DNA of 64,000 bases from Bin25 sp965221765. Lineage in GTDB: Bacteria; Bacteroidota; Bacteroidia; Flavobacteriales; Flavobacteriaceae. The position numbers and the translations under genes are program-made. Of the stretch, positions 9,816 to 19,162 are shown piece by piece (position 1 is the first letter of the stretch; every line of letters begins with the position of its first letter). The notes under the pieces were generated by a model, which was given only the letters and a program-made list of their open reading frames with translations, was not told where the DNA came from and ran no database searches. Where the stretch lies: positions 558,001-622,000 of the forward strand of contig OZ244911.1 of NCBI GenBank assembly GCA_965221765.1. Reading direction: 5' to 3'.

Positions 9816-10161
9816 AATTGTACTTTTCGAAAAATATAAAATGTCCAATTTATATATTAAACAACTAGACATTATTTATGTGACTAATGAAGTTTTTCAA
9901 ATATTCGCCAACAATTTTGGATAGAGAATCAATATCATCTCTTAAATTGGGACAAAGAACAACTTAATGAATAAATCATATTTCATCGACGACTCTCTTG
10001 TGTGTTTTTATAGGGGGTTCATCCAACCCATCTATAATGGGTTCATACATAAAAGGGTTAAGGGGATCCCCCTTAGGGCCATTAAAAGAGTCTCTTCAAT
10101 GATTAAAATAACACTGTTCATCATAGGATTTATCCATAAACTTCTTGACTCCCTTTCCAGT
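9816..10161. other. Gene-free stretch with one short perfect inverted repeat
   Basis: No supported gene. A 70-residue open frame at 9967-10179 has no domain character and is probably chance. A perfect 7-bp inverted repeat (AACCCAT, 5-base loop, ATGGGTT) lies at 10025-10043 without a T run. Confidence 0.4.
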
Positions 10162-10701
10162 CTAAGATTCAACCTTTGATTTTGTATCTTTTACTCTATC
10201 AAAATGATATTGTTTCCTCTTGACCTCATATTCCAGTCGAGAAAGAATTTCTTTTTTATCTTTTGAAGATGAAACCACATCAATACGAAATCCTAATTGT
10301 TGTTTTAAATAGCAATTTCGATGAGGTTCTTGGGAAATCGTAAACCATAGATGGAGATTACCAACTTCATGAACCAATACATAACGGTCCACCTCATCCC
10401 AATAATCACGAGGGCAGCCATTATTCAATAAAATTTTTTCAGTCCATCGAGAACCATAAACATAGTCCTTACTGATGGATTCTAAATCCACAATATGGCC
10501 AGGTTGTAAATCGATCATGCTGATGGTTTTGGTTTTAATGGTCCGAGTGGTTTCTTTTTCATTTTTTTCAGATTGTAGAACAATAGTTTTCATTTCTTTT
10601 TTAATAACTGGTTTTAAGCTTATTGATGAAGATACGACATTATCGAATGACTCCATACCGTTGCCTAGCCAATATGTAAGGTTCCCCCAAAATAGGAGCA
10701 T
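10162..10701 (-). CDS. Orphan hypothetical protein, possibly truncated
   Basis: A 179-residue frame that I do not recognise. The first 15 residues (LLFWGNLTYWLGNG) are hydrophobic, but a more natural start may be the internal Met of MESFDNVV about 45 bases later. The middle is acidic and threonine-rich. The second half has a compact, conserved-looking core (DYWDEVDRYVLVHEVGNLHLWF) and a charged helical tail. It lies between a decayed AbiE-like module and nrdB, with no operon partner. Upstream frames contain stops, so it could be the 3' remnant of a longer gene. The codon use looks like the neighbouring coding DNA, which favours a real gene. Confidence 0.4.
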   Translation of the reverse strand: MLLFWGNLTYWLGNGMESFDNVVSSSISLKPVIKKEMKTIVLQSEKNEKETTRTIKTKTISMIDLQPGHIVDLESISKDYVYGSRWTEKILLNNGCPRDYWDEVDRYVLVHEVGNLHLWFTISQEPHRNCYLKQQLGFRIDVVSSSKDKKEILSRLEYEVKRKQYHFDRVKDTKSKVES

Positions 10702-11084
10702 TCAAAATAGAGTTTGAATCTATAAAATGGCCCAAAAGAAGACTGTTTTCGGTTGATGGTTTTTTGATAACTGAAAAAGAAAGTCAATGGGCTTATAACC
10801 TGATTTGGAAATAATCTGCCACTTTAGTGTGTGATTCTTTTTTTTATAGTCTAAAAATTTAATCTGTTGCGTTTTTATTGAACAATAGCTTACCGTTTAT
10901 CCTTATTTTATGTCTATCCGGTTGAAGTATGCATTGGGCTTATATTATCTACAAGTATTGGTTTAGATTATATGTTAAATTCTGAATGGTGTATTCTTAG
11001 AAATTCATTTACTTTAGGGTTCTCTTTTTTGAACTAAAATATACTTTATACCCTCAAGAAAAACAACATTTTAAATAAATTCTG
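10702..11084. other. Intergenic region upstream of nrdB
   Basis: An AT-rich spacer of about 380 bases. No gene is visible. It should contain the nrdB-nrdA promoter, but I found no exact TAnnTTTG box or obvious NrdR-type palindrome pair. Confidence 0.4.
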
Positions 11085-12074
11085 ATGTCGCAAATGGAAC
11101 CCATATTAAAAGAAAACAAAGATCGATTCGTCATTTTTCCAATCCAACACATCGATCTTTGGACTTGGTATAAAATCTGTGAAGCTAGTTTTTGGACCGC
11201 TGAAGAAATTGACTTGAGTAATGATATCACCGACTGGAATGATAAATTGAATGATGACGAACGGTACTTCATCAAGCATATATTGGCTTTTTTCGCCGCT
11301 TCCGATGGTATTGTTAATGAAAATTTAGCTGAAAATTTTGTCAATGAAGTGCAATTCACTGAAGCAAAGTTTTTTTATGGGTTTCAAATCATGATGGAAA
11401 ACATTCATTCCGAAACCTATTCATTATTAATTGAAACGTATGTCGAAGATCCCGAAGAAAAAGACCGGCTATTTAAAGCTATTGAAGTGTTCCCAGCTAT
11501 TAAAAAGAAAGCGGATTGGGCACTAAAATGGATTGAGTCAGATTCTTTTGCTGAACGCTTGATTGCTTTTGCAGCCGTTGAAGGAATTTTCTTTTCTGGT
11601 GCATTTTGTTCTATTTTTTGGCTCAAAAAAAGAGGATTGATGCCGGGGTTGACTTTCTCCAATGAATTGATTTCTCGAGATGAAGGAATGCATTGTGACT
11701 TTGCTGTGCATGTCCATAACAACCATTTGGTTAATAAAGTCCCTAAAAATAGAATTCGAGAAATTCTAGTCGATGCCTTAAATATCGAACGAGAATTCAT
11801 CACAGAATCTCTTCCTGTCCGATTGATTGGTATGAATGCTAATCTGATGACACAATATCTTGAATTTGTTACCGACCGATTGCTCGTTCAATTGGAAGTA
11901 GAAAAAGAATACCATGTGGAAAATCCATTTGATTTCATGGAAATCATTTCTATCGAAGGGAAAACCAACTTTTTTGAAAAGAAAGTTGCTGAATATCAAA
12001 AGGCAGGGGTCAAAAGATCGGCTAGTGATATCGCTTCAGGTATCAAAGAATTTGGCACTGATGAAGAATTTTAA
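11085..12074 (+). CDS. nrdB: Ribonucleotide-diphosphate reductase, beta subunit
   Basis: The small, radical-storing subunit of class Ia ribonucleotide reductase, 329 residues. Metal ligands and the radical site are visible. An acidic ligand follows the SFWTAEEIDLS segment, MENIHSETYSLL carries the putative radical Tyr at about 112 next to His and Glu ligands, and SRDEGMHCDFAV holds the second Glu/His pair. The C-terminus ends in an acidic DEEF, as expected for the tail that docks into the alpha subunit. An alternative start is Met4 (11094). It is followed after 33 bases by nrdA and is clearly in the same operon. A Tyr-based radical is inferred because the Tyr position is kept. Confidence 0.96.
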   Translation: MSQMEPILKENKDRFVIFPIQHIDLWTWYKICEASFWTAEEIDLSNDITDWNDKLNDDERYFIKHILAFFAASDGIVNENLAENFVNEVQFTEAKFFYGFQIMMENIHSETYSLLIETYVEDPEEKDRLFKAIEVFPAIKKKADWALKWIESDSFAERLIAFAAVEGIFFSGAFCSIFWLKKRGLMPGLTFSNELISRDEGMHCDFAVHVHNNHLVNKVPKNRIREILVDALNIEREFITESLPVRLIGMNANLMTQYLEFVTDRLLVQLEVEKEYHVENPFDFMEIISIEGKTNFFEKKVAEYQKAGVKRSASDIASGIKEFGTDEEF

Positions 12075-12107
12075 TACCCCTAGAACCCATTAAATCAATA
12101 TAGAGCA

Positions 12108-14546
12108 ATGTTTGTCATAAAAAGAGGTGGGCGGAAAGAAGCCGTCATGCTAGATAAAATTACTGCGCGGGTAGCTCAGTTGTGTTATGGTTTAAGTGAT
12201 ATCGTTGAGCCAGTACGTGTGACTTTAAAAGTCATCGAGGGAATGTATGATGGGGTTACCACCTCAGAACTAGACAATTTAGCTGCTGAAATCGCTGCTA
12301 CTCTAGCCACAACGCATCCAGATTATGCCCTTTTAGCTGCCCGAATTGCTGTTTCTAACCTCCATAAAAACACAGAAAAGTCATTTTCCAAAACCATGGA
12401 GTCCCTCTATTCGTATGTCAATCCTAAAACCAATAAAAAAGCGCCACTACTTTCGGATGAAGTCTATAAAATCATTGAAAATAATGCTGAAAAACTAGAT
12501 TCTCATATTATCACTAGTCGAGATTATGACTATGATTATTTCGGGTTTAAAACCCTAGAGCGATCCTATCTACTGAGAATTAATAATCAAGTGGTAGAAC
12601 GGCCACAACACATGCTCATGAGAGTTAGTGTAGGGATACACTTTGATGATATTGAGGCCGTTTTGGAAACTTATGAAATGATGTCCAAACGCTATTTTAC
12701 TCATGCAACACCGACTTTATTCAATTCTGGCACTCCAAAACCTCAAATGTCTTCTTGTTTTTTATTGACCATGCAAGACGATAGTATAGAAGGCATCTAC
12801 AACACACTAAAACAAACTGCGAAAATTTCTCAATCTGCTGGAGGAATTGGCTTATCCGTTCACAACATCAGGGCTACTGGTTCCTATATTGCTGGAACCA
12901 ATGGCACCTCTAATGGAATTGTTCCTATGCTCCGTGTCTTTAATGATACCGCAAGGTATGTTGATCAGGGGGGGGGGAAACGAAAAGGATCTTTTGCTAT
13001 TTATATCGAGCCCTGGCATGCAGATATTTTAGAATTTCTTGACTTAAAAAAGAATCATGGAAAAGAAGAAATGCGTGCGCGAGATTTATTTTATGCCATG
13101 TGGGTGCCTGATTTATTTATGAAAAGAGTGGAAAATGATGAGAAATGGACCTTGATGTGCCCCAATGAGTGTCCTAGTCTTTATGATATCCATGGAGAAA
13201 AATTTGAAAAGCTTTATGAGCATTATGAATCTGAAAATAAAGGTCGAAAGCAAATTGATGCTCGAAAATTATGGTTTAAAATTCTAGAATCTCAAATCGA
13301 AACAGGGACGCCTTATATGCTCTATAAAGATCATGCCAATAGAAAATCAAATCAAAAGAACTTAGGAACTATTCGTTCTTCGAACTTATGCGCCGAAATC
13401 ATAGAGTACACTTCAAAAGATGAAATAGCTGTCTGTAATTTAGCATCCATCGCTTTGCCAATGTATGTGACTGAACATGGAGAATTTGACCATGACGAAT
13501 TATACAAAGTCACTAGATTGATTACGCGGAACCTCAATCGAGTCATCGATAGAAACTATTATCCCGTCATTGAAGCCAAAAATTCCAATATTAGACATCG
13601 GCCCATTGGGATTGGGGTCCAAGGTCTTGCCGATACCTTCATCAAGCTACGTTATCCTTTTACTTCTGATGAAGCTCAAAAGTTAAATAAAGATATTTTT
13701 GAAACCATTTATTTTGCTGCCGTCACGGCCTCTTATGAAGAAGCTCTTAAGGATGGCCCCTATCAATCATTTAAAGGATCCCCTATTTCAAAAGGGGAAT
13801 TTCAATATAATTTATGGGGATTAACAGATGAGGATATGAGTGGTCGCTGGGATTGGGCGTATCTTCGTAAAAAAGTGGTGAAGCATGGTGTTCGAAATTC
13901 ATTATTATTATCCCCAATGCCCACAGCTTCTACATCTCAAATCCTTGGAAACAATGAGTGTATCGAACCTTATACCACCAACATGTACGCTAGAAGAGTG
14001 ATTTCTGGTGAATTTGTTGTGGTCAATAAACATTTATTAAAAGATTTGGTTGATATGGGATTATGGAACGAAGATTTAAAACAAGAATTGATGCGATCCA
14101 ATGGATCCATACAGCATATTGAAGGGATTCCAAATGATTTAAAAGAGTTGTACCGAACCGTTTGGGAGTTAAAAATGAAAGACATCATCGATATGGCTAG
14201 ACATCGAGGTTATTTTATTGATCAAAGCCAATCATTAAATCTCTTCATGGAAGATCCCACCGAAAAGAAATTGACTTCAATGCATTTTTATGCTTGGCGC
14301 TCAGGACTTAAAACTGGCATGTATTATTTGCGTACCAAAGCGGCTGTTGACCCAACCAAATTCACCATTGATATCACCAAAAAGCAAGTAGAAAAAGTAA
14401 AAGTGGCAGAAACGACGGTCAAGCCAAAAACTGACGCGACCAAGCAAAATGTCCCCACTGAACCCATTAATCCAGAAGAGCTGAGAAGTTTAATCGACAC
14501 TAGTCGTGGAGGAGACCAAGATGATTGCGAAATGTGCGGCAGTTAA
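12108..14546 (+). CDS. nrdA: Ribonucleoside-diphosphate reductase, alpha subunit
   Basis: The large catalytic subunit of class Ia ribonucleotide reductase, 812 residues. It begins with an ATP-cone (about residues 1-90, with GGRKEAVMLDKITARV) for allosteric control. The barrel follows, with the redox Cys in MSSCFLLTM, the active-site radical Cys in the NLCAEI segment, and KRKGSFAIYIEPWHADI. The C-terminus ends CEMCGS, the shuttle Cys pair. A run of ten G (12968-12977) encodes the Gly-Gly-Gly of DQGGGKRKG. It is in frame, and that glycine run is normal for the family, so this tract does not switch the gene, though it could slip. It pairs with nrdB directly upstream. Confidence 0.97.
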   Translation: MFVIKRGGRKEAVMLDKITARVAQLCYGLSDIVEPVRVTLKVIEGMYDGVTTSELDNLAAEIAATLATTHPDYALLAARIAVSNLHKNTEKSFSKTMESLYSYVNPKTNKKAPLLSDEVYKIIENNAEKLDSHIITSRDYDYDYFGFKTLERSYLLRINNQVVERPQHMLMRVSVGIHFDDIEAVLETYEMMSKRYFTHATPTLFNSGTPKPQMSSCFLLTMQDDSIEGIYNTLKQTAKISQSAGGIGLSVHNIRATGSYIAGTNGTSNGIVPMLRVFNDTARYVDQGGGKRKGSFAIYIEPWHADILEFLDLKKNHGKEEMRARDLFYAMWVPDLFMKRVENDEKWTLMCPNECPSLYDIHGEKFEKLYEHYESENKGRKQIDARKLWFKILESQIETGTPYMLYKDHANRKSNQKNLGTIRSSNLCAEIIEYTSKDEIAVCNLASIALPMYVTEHGEFDHDELYKVTRLITRNLNRVIDRNYYPVIEAKNSNIRHRPIGIGVQGLADTFIKLRYPFTSDEAQKLNKDIFETIYFAAVTASYEEALKDGPYQSFKGSPISKGEFQYNLWGLTDEDMSGRWDWAYLRKKVVKHGVRNSLLLSPMPTASTSQILGNNECIEPYTTNMYARRVISGEFVVVNKHLLKDLVDMGLWNEDLKQELMRSNGSIQHIEGIPNDLKELYRTVWELKMKDIIDMARHRGYFIDQSQSLNLFMEDPTEKKLTSMHFYAWRSGLKTGMYYLRTKAAVDPTKFTIDITKKQVEKVKVAETTVKPKTDATKQNVPTEPINPEELRSLIDTSRGGDQDDCEMCGS

Positions 14547-14578
14547 ATATGAATCATTTTACTCCTCTATAAAGAGTT

Positions 14579-14900
14579 TTATTCGTTATAATCTTCGCAA
14601 TTATATTTTTTAGCGATAACTTCCCTATGGAACCGAAACTCATCTTTAATATCTTTTCGAACACTTTCTAGGGGAACTCTTTCTTCTAATATTTTAATGC
14701 CTAAATTGATGTTTGATGCATATGGATGAACGAAATTCCTTATCGCTTTGACTCCACTGTTGTTTTTGATTATCAATTCCTAAAACTTCTTTTTTGAGAT
14801 CTCTAAGCGATTGCATTTCTGCATTTTCTCTTGTTTTTCTTTATACGCTTTCTATTTCGAAGCTACATTTTCAAGAAAAATAAACAATCTGAAATAGATT
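14579..14900 (-). pseudogene. Remnant of an unidentified helical protein
   Basis: On the minus strand a charged coiled-coil-like stretch (NAEMQSLRDLKKEVLGIDNQ, from about 14830) continues in another frame into ILEERVPLESVRKDIKDE and ends in KKYNCEDYNE at 14579. The frame change near 14760 and the lack of an intact start indicate decay. The family is not recognised. Confidence 0.35.
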
Positions 14901-15220
14901 CGCAATGAAAACAATGCATAAACCAATCGTTAGCCAAGGATATCAAAAGTCCATTTAAGGTAATTCACATCTTGTTGCATGTACTATAAAATGGTTATAT
15001 CCGACATGTTTGTATGATTTCATTTGCAATATACGCCTTTCATTATCTTGAATCATAAAAAACGATATCAGCCCTTTATCCATTGTGATTCTTTGACAAA
15101 ATATATAGAACCTAATGCATCGTTTATTGATAACTCTACCATTGGGCACCGTTTAAACCAAGTTTATCAGACATTCATGATGATTATGCGATCTTTTATT
15201 TTCTGGGTGTATCTTTATCC
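14901..15220. other. Gene-free stretch between remnants
   Basis: About 320 bases with only chance open frames of up to about 66 codons on both strands. No motif or hairpin terminator was seen. Confidence 0.4.
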
Positions 15221-16354
15221 CTAGATAGCAGACTTTGAAAGATAATTCATCGTATCGTCTTGAAAACCTAATTTCTCTTGAACAATGTCCTTTGTGATTT
15301 CAATTTTCTGATTTCTATATCGATGAATTTCAAATCTATATTCCTTTAATACCTTTTCACAAATGGCTTGTAAGCCCCTAGCACCTTTTTTTCATTAATA
15401 GCTTGAACCGCTACTTCCTCCAAAGCTTCTTGAGTAAACTCTAACTGAATCCTATCAACTGAAAATATTAGTTTGTATTGTTTTATGATCGAGTTTTTTG
15501 GTTCTGTTAAAATTCTAACCAAGGCTTCTATATCTAGTGGATTCGTATGAGTAATGTTGGGGATTCTACCTATAAGTTCAGGGATATAATTATATTTTTA
15601 AGTCCTCTGTCGTAACATGGGATAGTACATACTCTTTTTGACACTTGTTTTTCGGATTTTTATTAAATCCTAATTGCACTCCACCTCTTCTTCTTTCAAT
15701 AATTTTATCTAATCCCTCATGAGCGCCCGTACAAATGAATAACATATTGGTTGTATCCAAATTGATATCCCCACTTCTACTCCCATTGGTTCTCCCTCCT
15801 ATTGGAATATTCATGACACTACCTTCAAACATTTTTAATAGTTCTGATTGAATATTGGTCACTAATTTCCATAAAATCGAAGCTCTTCCACAGACTTTGT
15901 CAATCTCATCGATATAGACAATCCCCCATTGGGCTTCTTCTGTTTCAAACTTCGTTAGTGGTTGAATGAGGCTCTCAACATCATTTCCTAGATAACTAGT
16001 CTCAGAAATATTCGTCATCGATCCTTCTGCAAATGGAATATTCATGATATGACACAAGCTTCTTACCATTTCAGTCTTTCCGGTTCCCGATGGACCGAGC
16101 ATCAATACATTTGATTTTTTGACTTCATGTCCCCATTGAAACAACTTTTTTCGCTGTAAATGATCATAAACTGAGACACAGAGGACTAGCTTGATCTTGT
16201 CCAATGATGTATTTATCCAACTTCTTTTTAATTTCTAATGGCGAATGAAACTCGAGTTTGTGATAATTATCACTTTCTTGTTCATCTTAATATTTAAACT
16301 GTTATTTTGTTCTGATATGTCCCTATTTAATTGATTGGTGAATTTGTTATCCAT
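15221..16354 (-). pseudogene. Decayed ClpX-like AAA+ ATPase
   Basis: Minus-strand fragments give a ClpX-type unfoldase in order. PLEIKKKLDKYIIGQDQA (about 16240-16190) is followed by a frame change into VLCVSVYDHLQRKKLFQWG, Walker A GPSGTGKTEMVRSL, NISETSYLGNDVESLI, Walker B GIVYIDEIDKV, and SELLKMFEGSVMNIP. A second frame change near 15595 leads to ELIGRIPNITHTNPLD, and a third near 15390 to GARGLQAICEKVLKEYRFEI and a final SKSAI. The short N-terminal part from ATG 16354 shows no four-Cys zinc-binding domain, so this resembles an accessory ClpX paralogue rather than the housekeeping gene. Three frameshifts make it non-functional, although the ATPase core (15590-16204) is still open. Confidence 0.75.
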
Positions 16355-16572
16355 TATTTAACTCATCATTTCATGAATTTTATTACTTGCCATGTTCAAC
16401 GATCTAGTTCCCATTATTCTTTAGTTACTCGCTTTCTCGAGATTTGACTTTCCGCTTGTCTTTACCCATAATTTATCTCCGAATTTTATAGATAATTGAC
16501 GCTATAACATTGAAACTAGATATTATTTTAAAACCGTAGAATTACAAATTAAATTTATTTATAATAAATTAT

Positions 16573-17984
16573 AGAGACCTTTGAATAATGCAAAATCAAA
16601 AAAAATGGGGTGTGATGGGGAAATTATTTTTTCTTTTCAGCCATTGAGTCTCTCATTCGATGTGATTTTCTTCCAAAAAATCACGCTATTTTTCTGATTT
16701 TGGCCTCTTTGGCTCCTTTTTCCCCTCATGGTTGAGCCGAATACGGCTTTGAGAACTTCTTTTTCGATCATCTCCCTTTTTAAGTTGGCATGAGAGCCAT
16801 CATACTCGGTGATCTCTTTCAATGCTAGGCCATCGACTCCAAAATAGGTTGATGATGGACTTTTTCCAGTCCCTTGAGTCGGGTCACTTGACCCTAGAAC
16901 CAGCGAGCCAAACCACCAACGGTCTGTTCCACCACCCAAGGTTCTTTACTGATGGGGTTGTTTCGTTCTTTCTGTGGCTCGGTCAAGGGCTTGTGACCAT
17001 AGCCCTTTTCCATCACTAAGGATGCACTCCCCATGGCCTCTAAGAGCTGGGCATTTTCTTTTGATGGGTCCCCTTTATCGGCCAAGACTCGTTGTCGTTC
17101 TTCGACCCAAAGGCCTTCCATCAAAGGCTGGAGACCTCTGGACGGTCCTGTTCATTGGCAGCCACCGTATGCACCCCCCCCCCTAAAATCAAGCCTTTTT
17201 CGGTCGTGGCCATGGGCCGTTTATACCCATCGTACGTCTTTTTTCTTTTTTTAAACCAACGGGCTTCATGGTCGGCGTTGGGACGGTCTTCCTGTTTTTC
17301 TTCATCATAACTCTGTTCAGCTTGAAGTTCTGACTCTTCACGCTGGTCTTCTTTTGGGTCTTGAGTCATTTTTTTGGGTTGACTTTTGGGGGTGAAGGGA
17401 CCGGTGGTGATGCAGGCATCCACCACCGCCCTGCCTTGAATGATCACGGCCTTTTGGGTGAGTTGTCCATGGACTTGCTCCATGATCTTTTGATAGCGCT
17501 TTTTGGCCGTCAACGCCGAACGAAAGCCAGACCGCCTGCTGTAATCGGGGACGGCATCTTCCCTATCTAAACCACAAAAAGCCGTGAAACGGATGCGGTC
17601 TTTAATGAACTCTTGGGTTCGAACATCCCAGAGGTGGAACCCGACAGAGAGGAGTGGCCTATTCAACAAAATCATCGGATGATCAGCCTTTTGGCCTCGT
17701 TGTTTTTTGCCCAATGTATCGTTTTCAACCCATAAAGCCTCCAGGGGCTCCCAATCGATCAGGTCATGGACTTGATTGAACAACGGTGGGGTCGTTGTGC
17801 GACTCCGCCCTTGATGGAGATTCAAAAAACGCATGGGGTTGGATTCATACGATTTGAAGTGATTCATCACGCGTACCATAGACCAAAAAAAAATGATAAA
17901 AACCAATGGTCAAATAAAAAAAAGAGATTTCGACCCAAACCCTTTATCTTAGCAAAAAACCGAAATTTTAGGGCAAAGGTCTCT
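16573..17984 (-). mobile_element. IS5-family insertion sequence, complete ends, inactive transposase
   Basis: A 1412-bp element. The ends are perfect 11-bp terminal inverted repeats, AGAGACCTTTG at 16573-16583 and CAAAGGTCTCT at 17974-17984. They are flanked by TAT on both sides (16570-16572 and 17985-17987), a plausible 3-bp target duplication. It carries a single minus-strand transposase gene that is broken by frameshifts. Its base composition is clearly more GC-rich than the flanks, which supports acquisition from elsewhere. It sits inside already decayed DNA. Confidence 0.8.
16637..17867 (-). pseudogene. IS5-type (DDE) transposase, frameshifted
   Basis: The first part reads from MNHFKSYESNPM (17867) through DLIDWEPLEALWVENDT, FCGLDREDAVPDYS and the first catalytic Asp in GRAVVDACITTGPF, then DHEARWFKKRKKTYDGYKR. 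The frame continues to about 17121, then shifts to a second frame with VEERQRVLADKGDPS (second Asp) and EPWVVEQTVGGLARW (catalytic Glu region), and shifts again near 16900 to a third frame that ends at 16637. In ILGGGVHTVAANE, a run of ten C on the plus strand (17174-17183) encodes three glycines where related transposases usually have about one. The run may therefore have grown by slippage. With at least two frameshifts the element cannot move by itself. Confidence 0.75.
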
Positions 17985-18089
17985 TATTGTATATTACAAA
18001 ACTTGTTTTGTATTTGAATTACCCTAAAGTACTTCTTAGCTTTGTTTTTGCTAAACAATTTGGGTTCATTATCTATCCACCATCAAATA

Positions 18090-18735
18090 TGGAAATGAAC
18101 AAAACAAAAAAGATATCAATCTCCCTCATTCAAAATCAACTCGTGTCATTCGCCTGGTCATTCCCCATTCAGTAAAAGATCGCTTTGAAGAGCGTTATTG
18201 GTCTTAACTAAAAAAAGAGCGAGCCTATGGGAAAACGAGCCGACATGATTTTATTGCTCTAGTCATTGATTTTCTGGATGATAAAAATTTAACCCCAGCT
18301 CCAAAAGATTTTGTTCGGTGGATCACTCGAAAAGGGAAACCGTCTCTTTCATCGTTCAAATAACCGATGAACATTATAACAACTATTTAAAACTGATATA
18401 TCATTTCGATCTAGGAAAAAAAGAGCCAACAGTATCCTCATTTATTCCACAATTTTTAGAAATGGCTTCGGAAAAATTAGGCTATCCTTAATTTTTTTCG
18501 CCACACCAAAATCTATCTTTTCGAATTCCCTTTCCTATTCAAAATATGCTGGATTCATCGAGCCATTTCTGCTCCAATAATCCAAAACATTTCCGATTTA
18601 TTCAAAATTTTATACGACATGACTTCCTATTGAAGTCCAAAGAAAGACTCTCAGTTCAATCGATTTTATCAGTCAAACCTAATGCTTTTTTGTTGATTCT
18701 ATATTCCAATATGAACTTAATGTTAACTAAATAAG
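18090..18735 (+). pseudogene. Remnant of an unidentified gene
   Basis: Open fragments in alternating frames suggest a dead gene. RVIRLVIPHSVKDRFEERYW lies near 18150-18205, RHDFIALVIDFLDDKNLTPA near 18240-18300 and then FVRWITRKGKPSLSSF. After a frame change come YLKLIYHFDLGKKEPTVSSF and FLEMASEKLGYP, then a stop near 18490. The last piece (18546-18734) is low quality. I cannot name the family. It begins about 100 bases past the insertion sequence. Confidence 0.4.
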
Positions 18736-18745
18736 AATTTTATAT

Positions 18746-18753
18746 TATCTTTG
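18746..18753 (+). promoter_or_regulatory. Bacteroidota -7 promoter box (TATCTTTG)
   Basis: An exact match to the TAnnTTTG consensus of Bacteroidota sigma-A promoters, 20 bases before the start of the MORN-repeat gene at 18774. The -33 TTG is not clear. Confidence 0.4.
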
Positions 18754-18773
18754 AGTTAACTAAATATTATCAA

Positions 18774-19139
18774 ATGATGAAAATAACTATTTTTTTACTG
18801 TGTTTCGCTGTATTCACTATGGCCATATCCCAAGAAACTGAAAGAAGTATTTCATACCATCAAGAAGGGAATGTGATTCAATTTATGGAATATCACAATA
18901 ATGGAAAATTAGCTCAAATTGGTCAAATTCGTGATCATTTAAATGATGGATTGTGGTCCGCTTATGATGATGATGGGCGAAAAATTGCTGAAGGACGTTA
19001 TGAGAAAGGAATGCGGGTTTCTAAGTGGTTTTTTTGGGATGATGATTCATTAATTGAAGTCGATTTTGAAGACAACAAAATTATCAAAGTGATTCGTTGG
19101 GGTCAAAGTCAAATTATCGCTGCTACTCAAAATCTTTGA
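18774..19139 (+). CDS. Secreted MORN-2 repeat (YwqK-like) protein
   Basis: A 121-residue protein. It starts MMK or MK and has an N-terminal signal peptide (KITIFLLCFAVFTMAIS, likely cut before QETER). The mature part has about three MORN-2-type repeats of the form Y-x-x-G-x-x-x-x-x-x-Y-x-x-G, visible in FMEYHNNGKLAQIGQI, DGLWSAYDDDGRKIAEGRY and KWFFWDDDSLIEVDF. Such proteins are common, short and uncharacterised in Bacteroidota. Those named YwqK-like are sometimes annotated as antitoxins, which I do not adopt here. It has its own -7 box and converges on the phosphate permease gene. Confidence 0.75.
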   Translation: MMKITIFLLCFAVFTMAISQETERSISYHQEGNVIQFMEYHNNGKLAQIGQIRDHLNDGLWSAYDDDGRKIAEGRYEKGMRVSKWFFWDDDSLIEVDFEDNKIIKVIRWGQSQIIAATQNL

Positions 19140-19162
19140 TGATTATAATGTCCATCTGATTC

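Noticed and set aside
9967..10179. 70-codon frame as a small gene
   Set aside because: No motif, signal peptide or start context. It overlaps the end of the orphan gene and lies in decayed DNA.
12968..12977. Ten-G run in nrdA as a phase switch
   Set aside because: It is in frame and encodes the Gly-Gly-Gly expected at this place in NrdA. Switching an essential gene is unlikely.
16822..17570. Plus-strand open frames within the insertion sequence
   Set aside because: They are shadows of the minus-strand transposase, which has DDE motifs in order.
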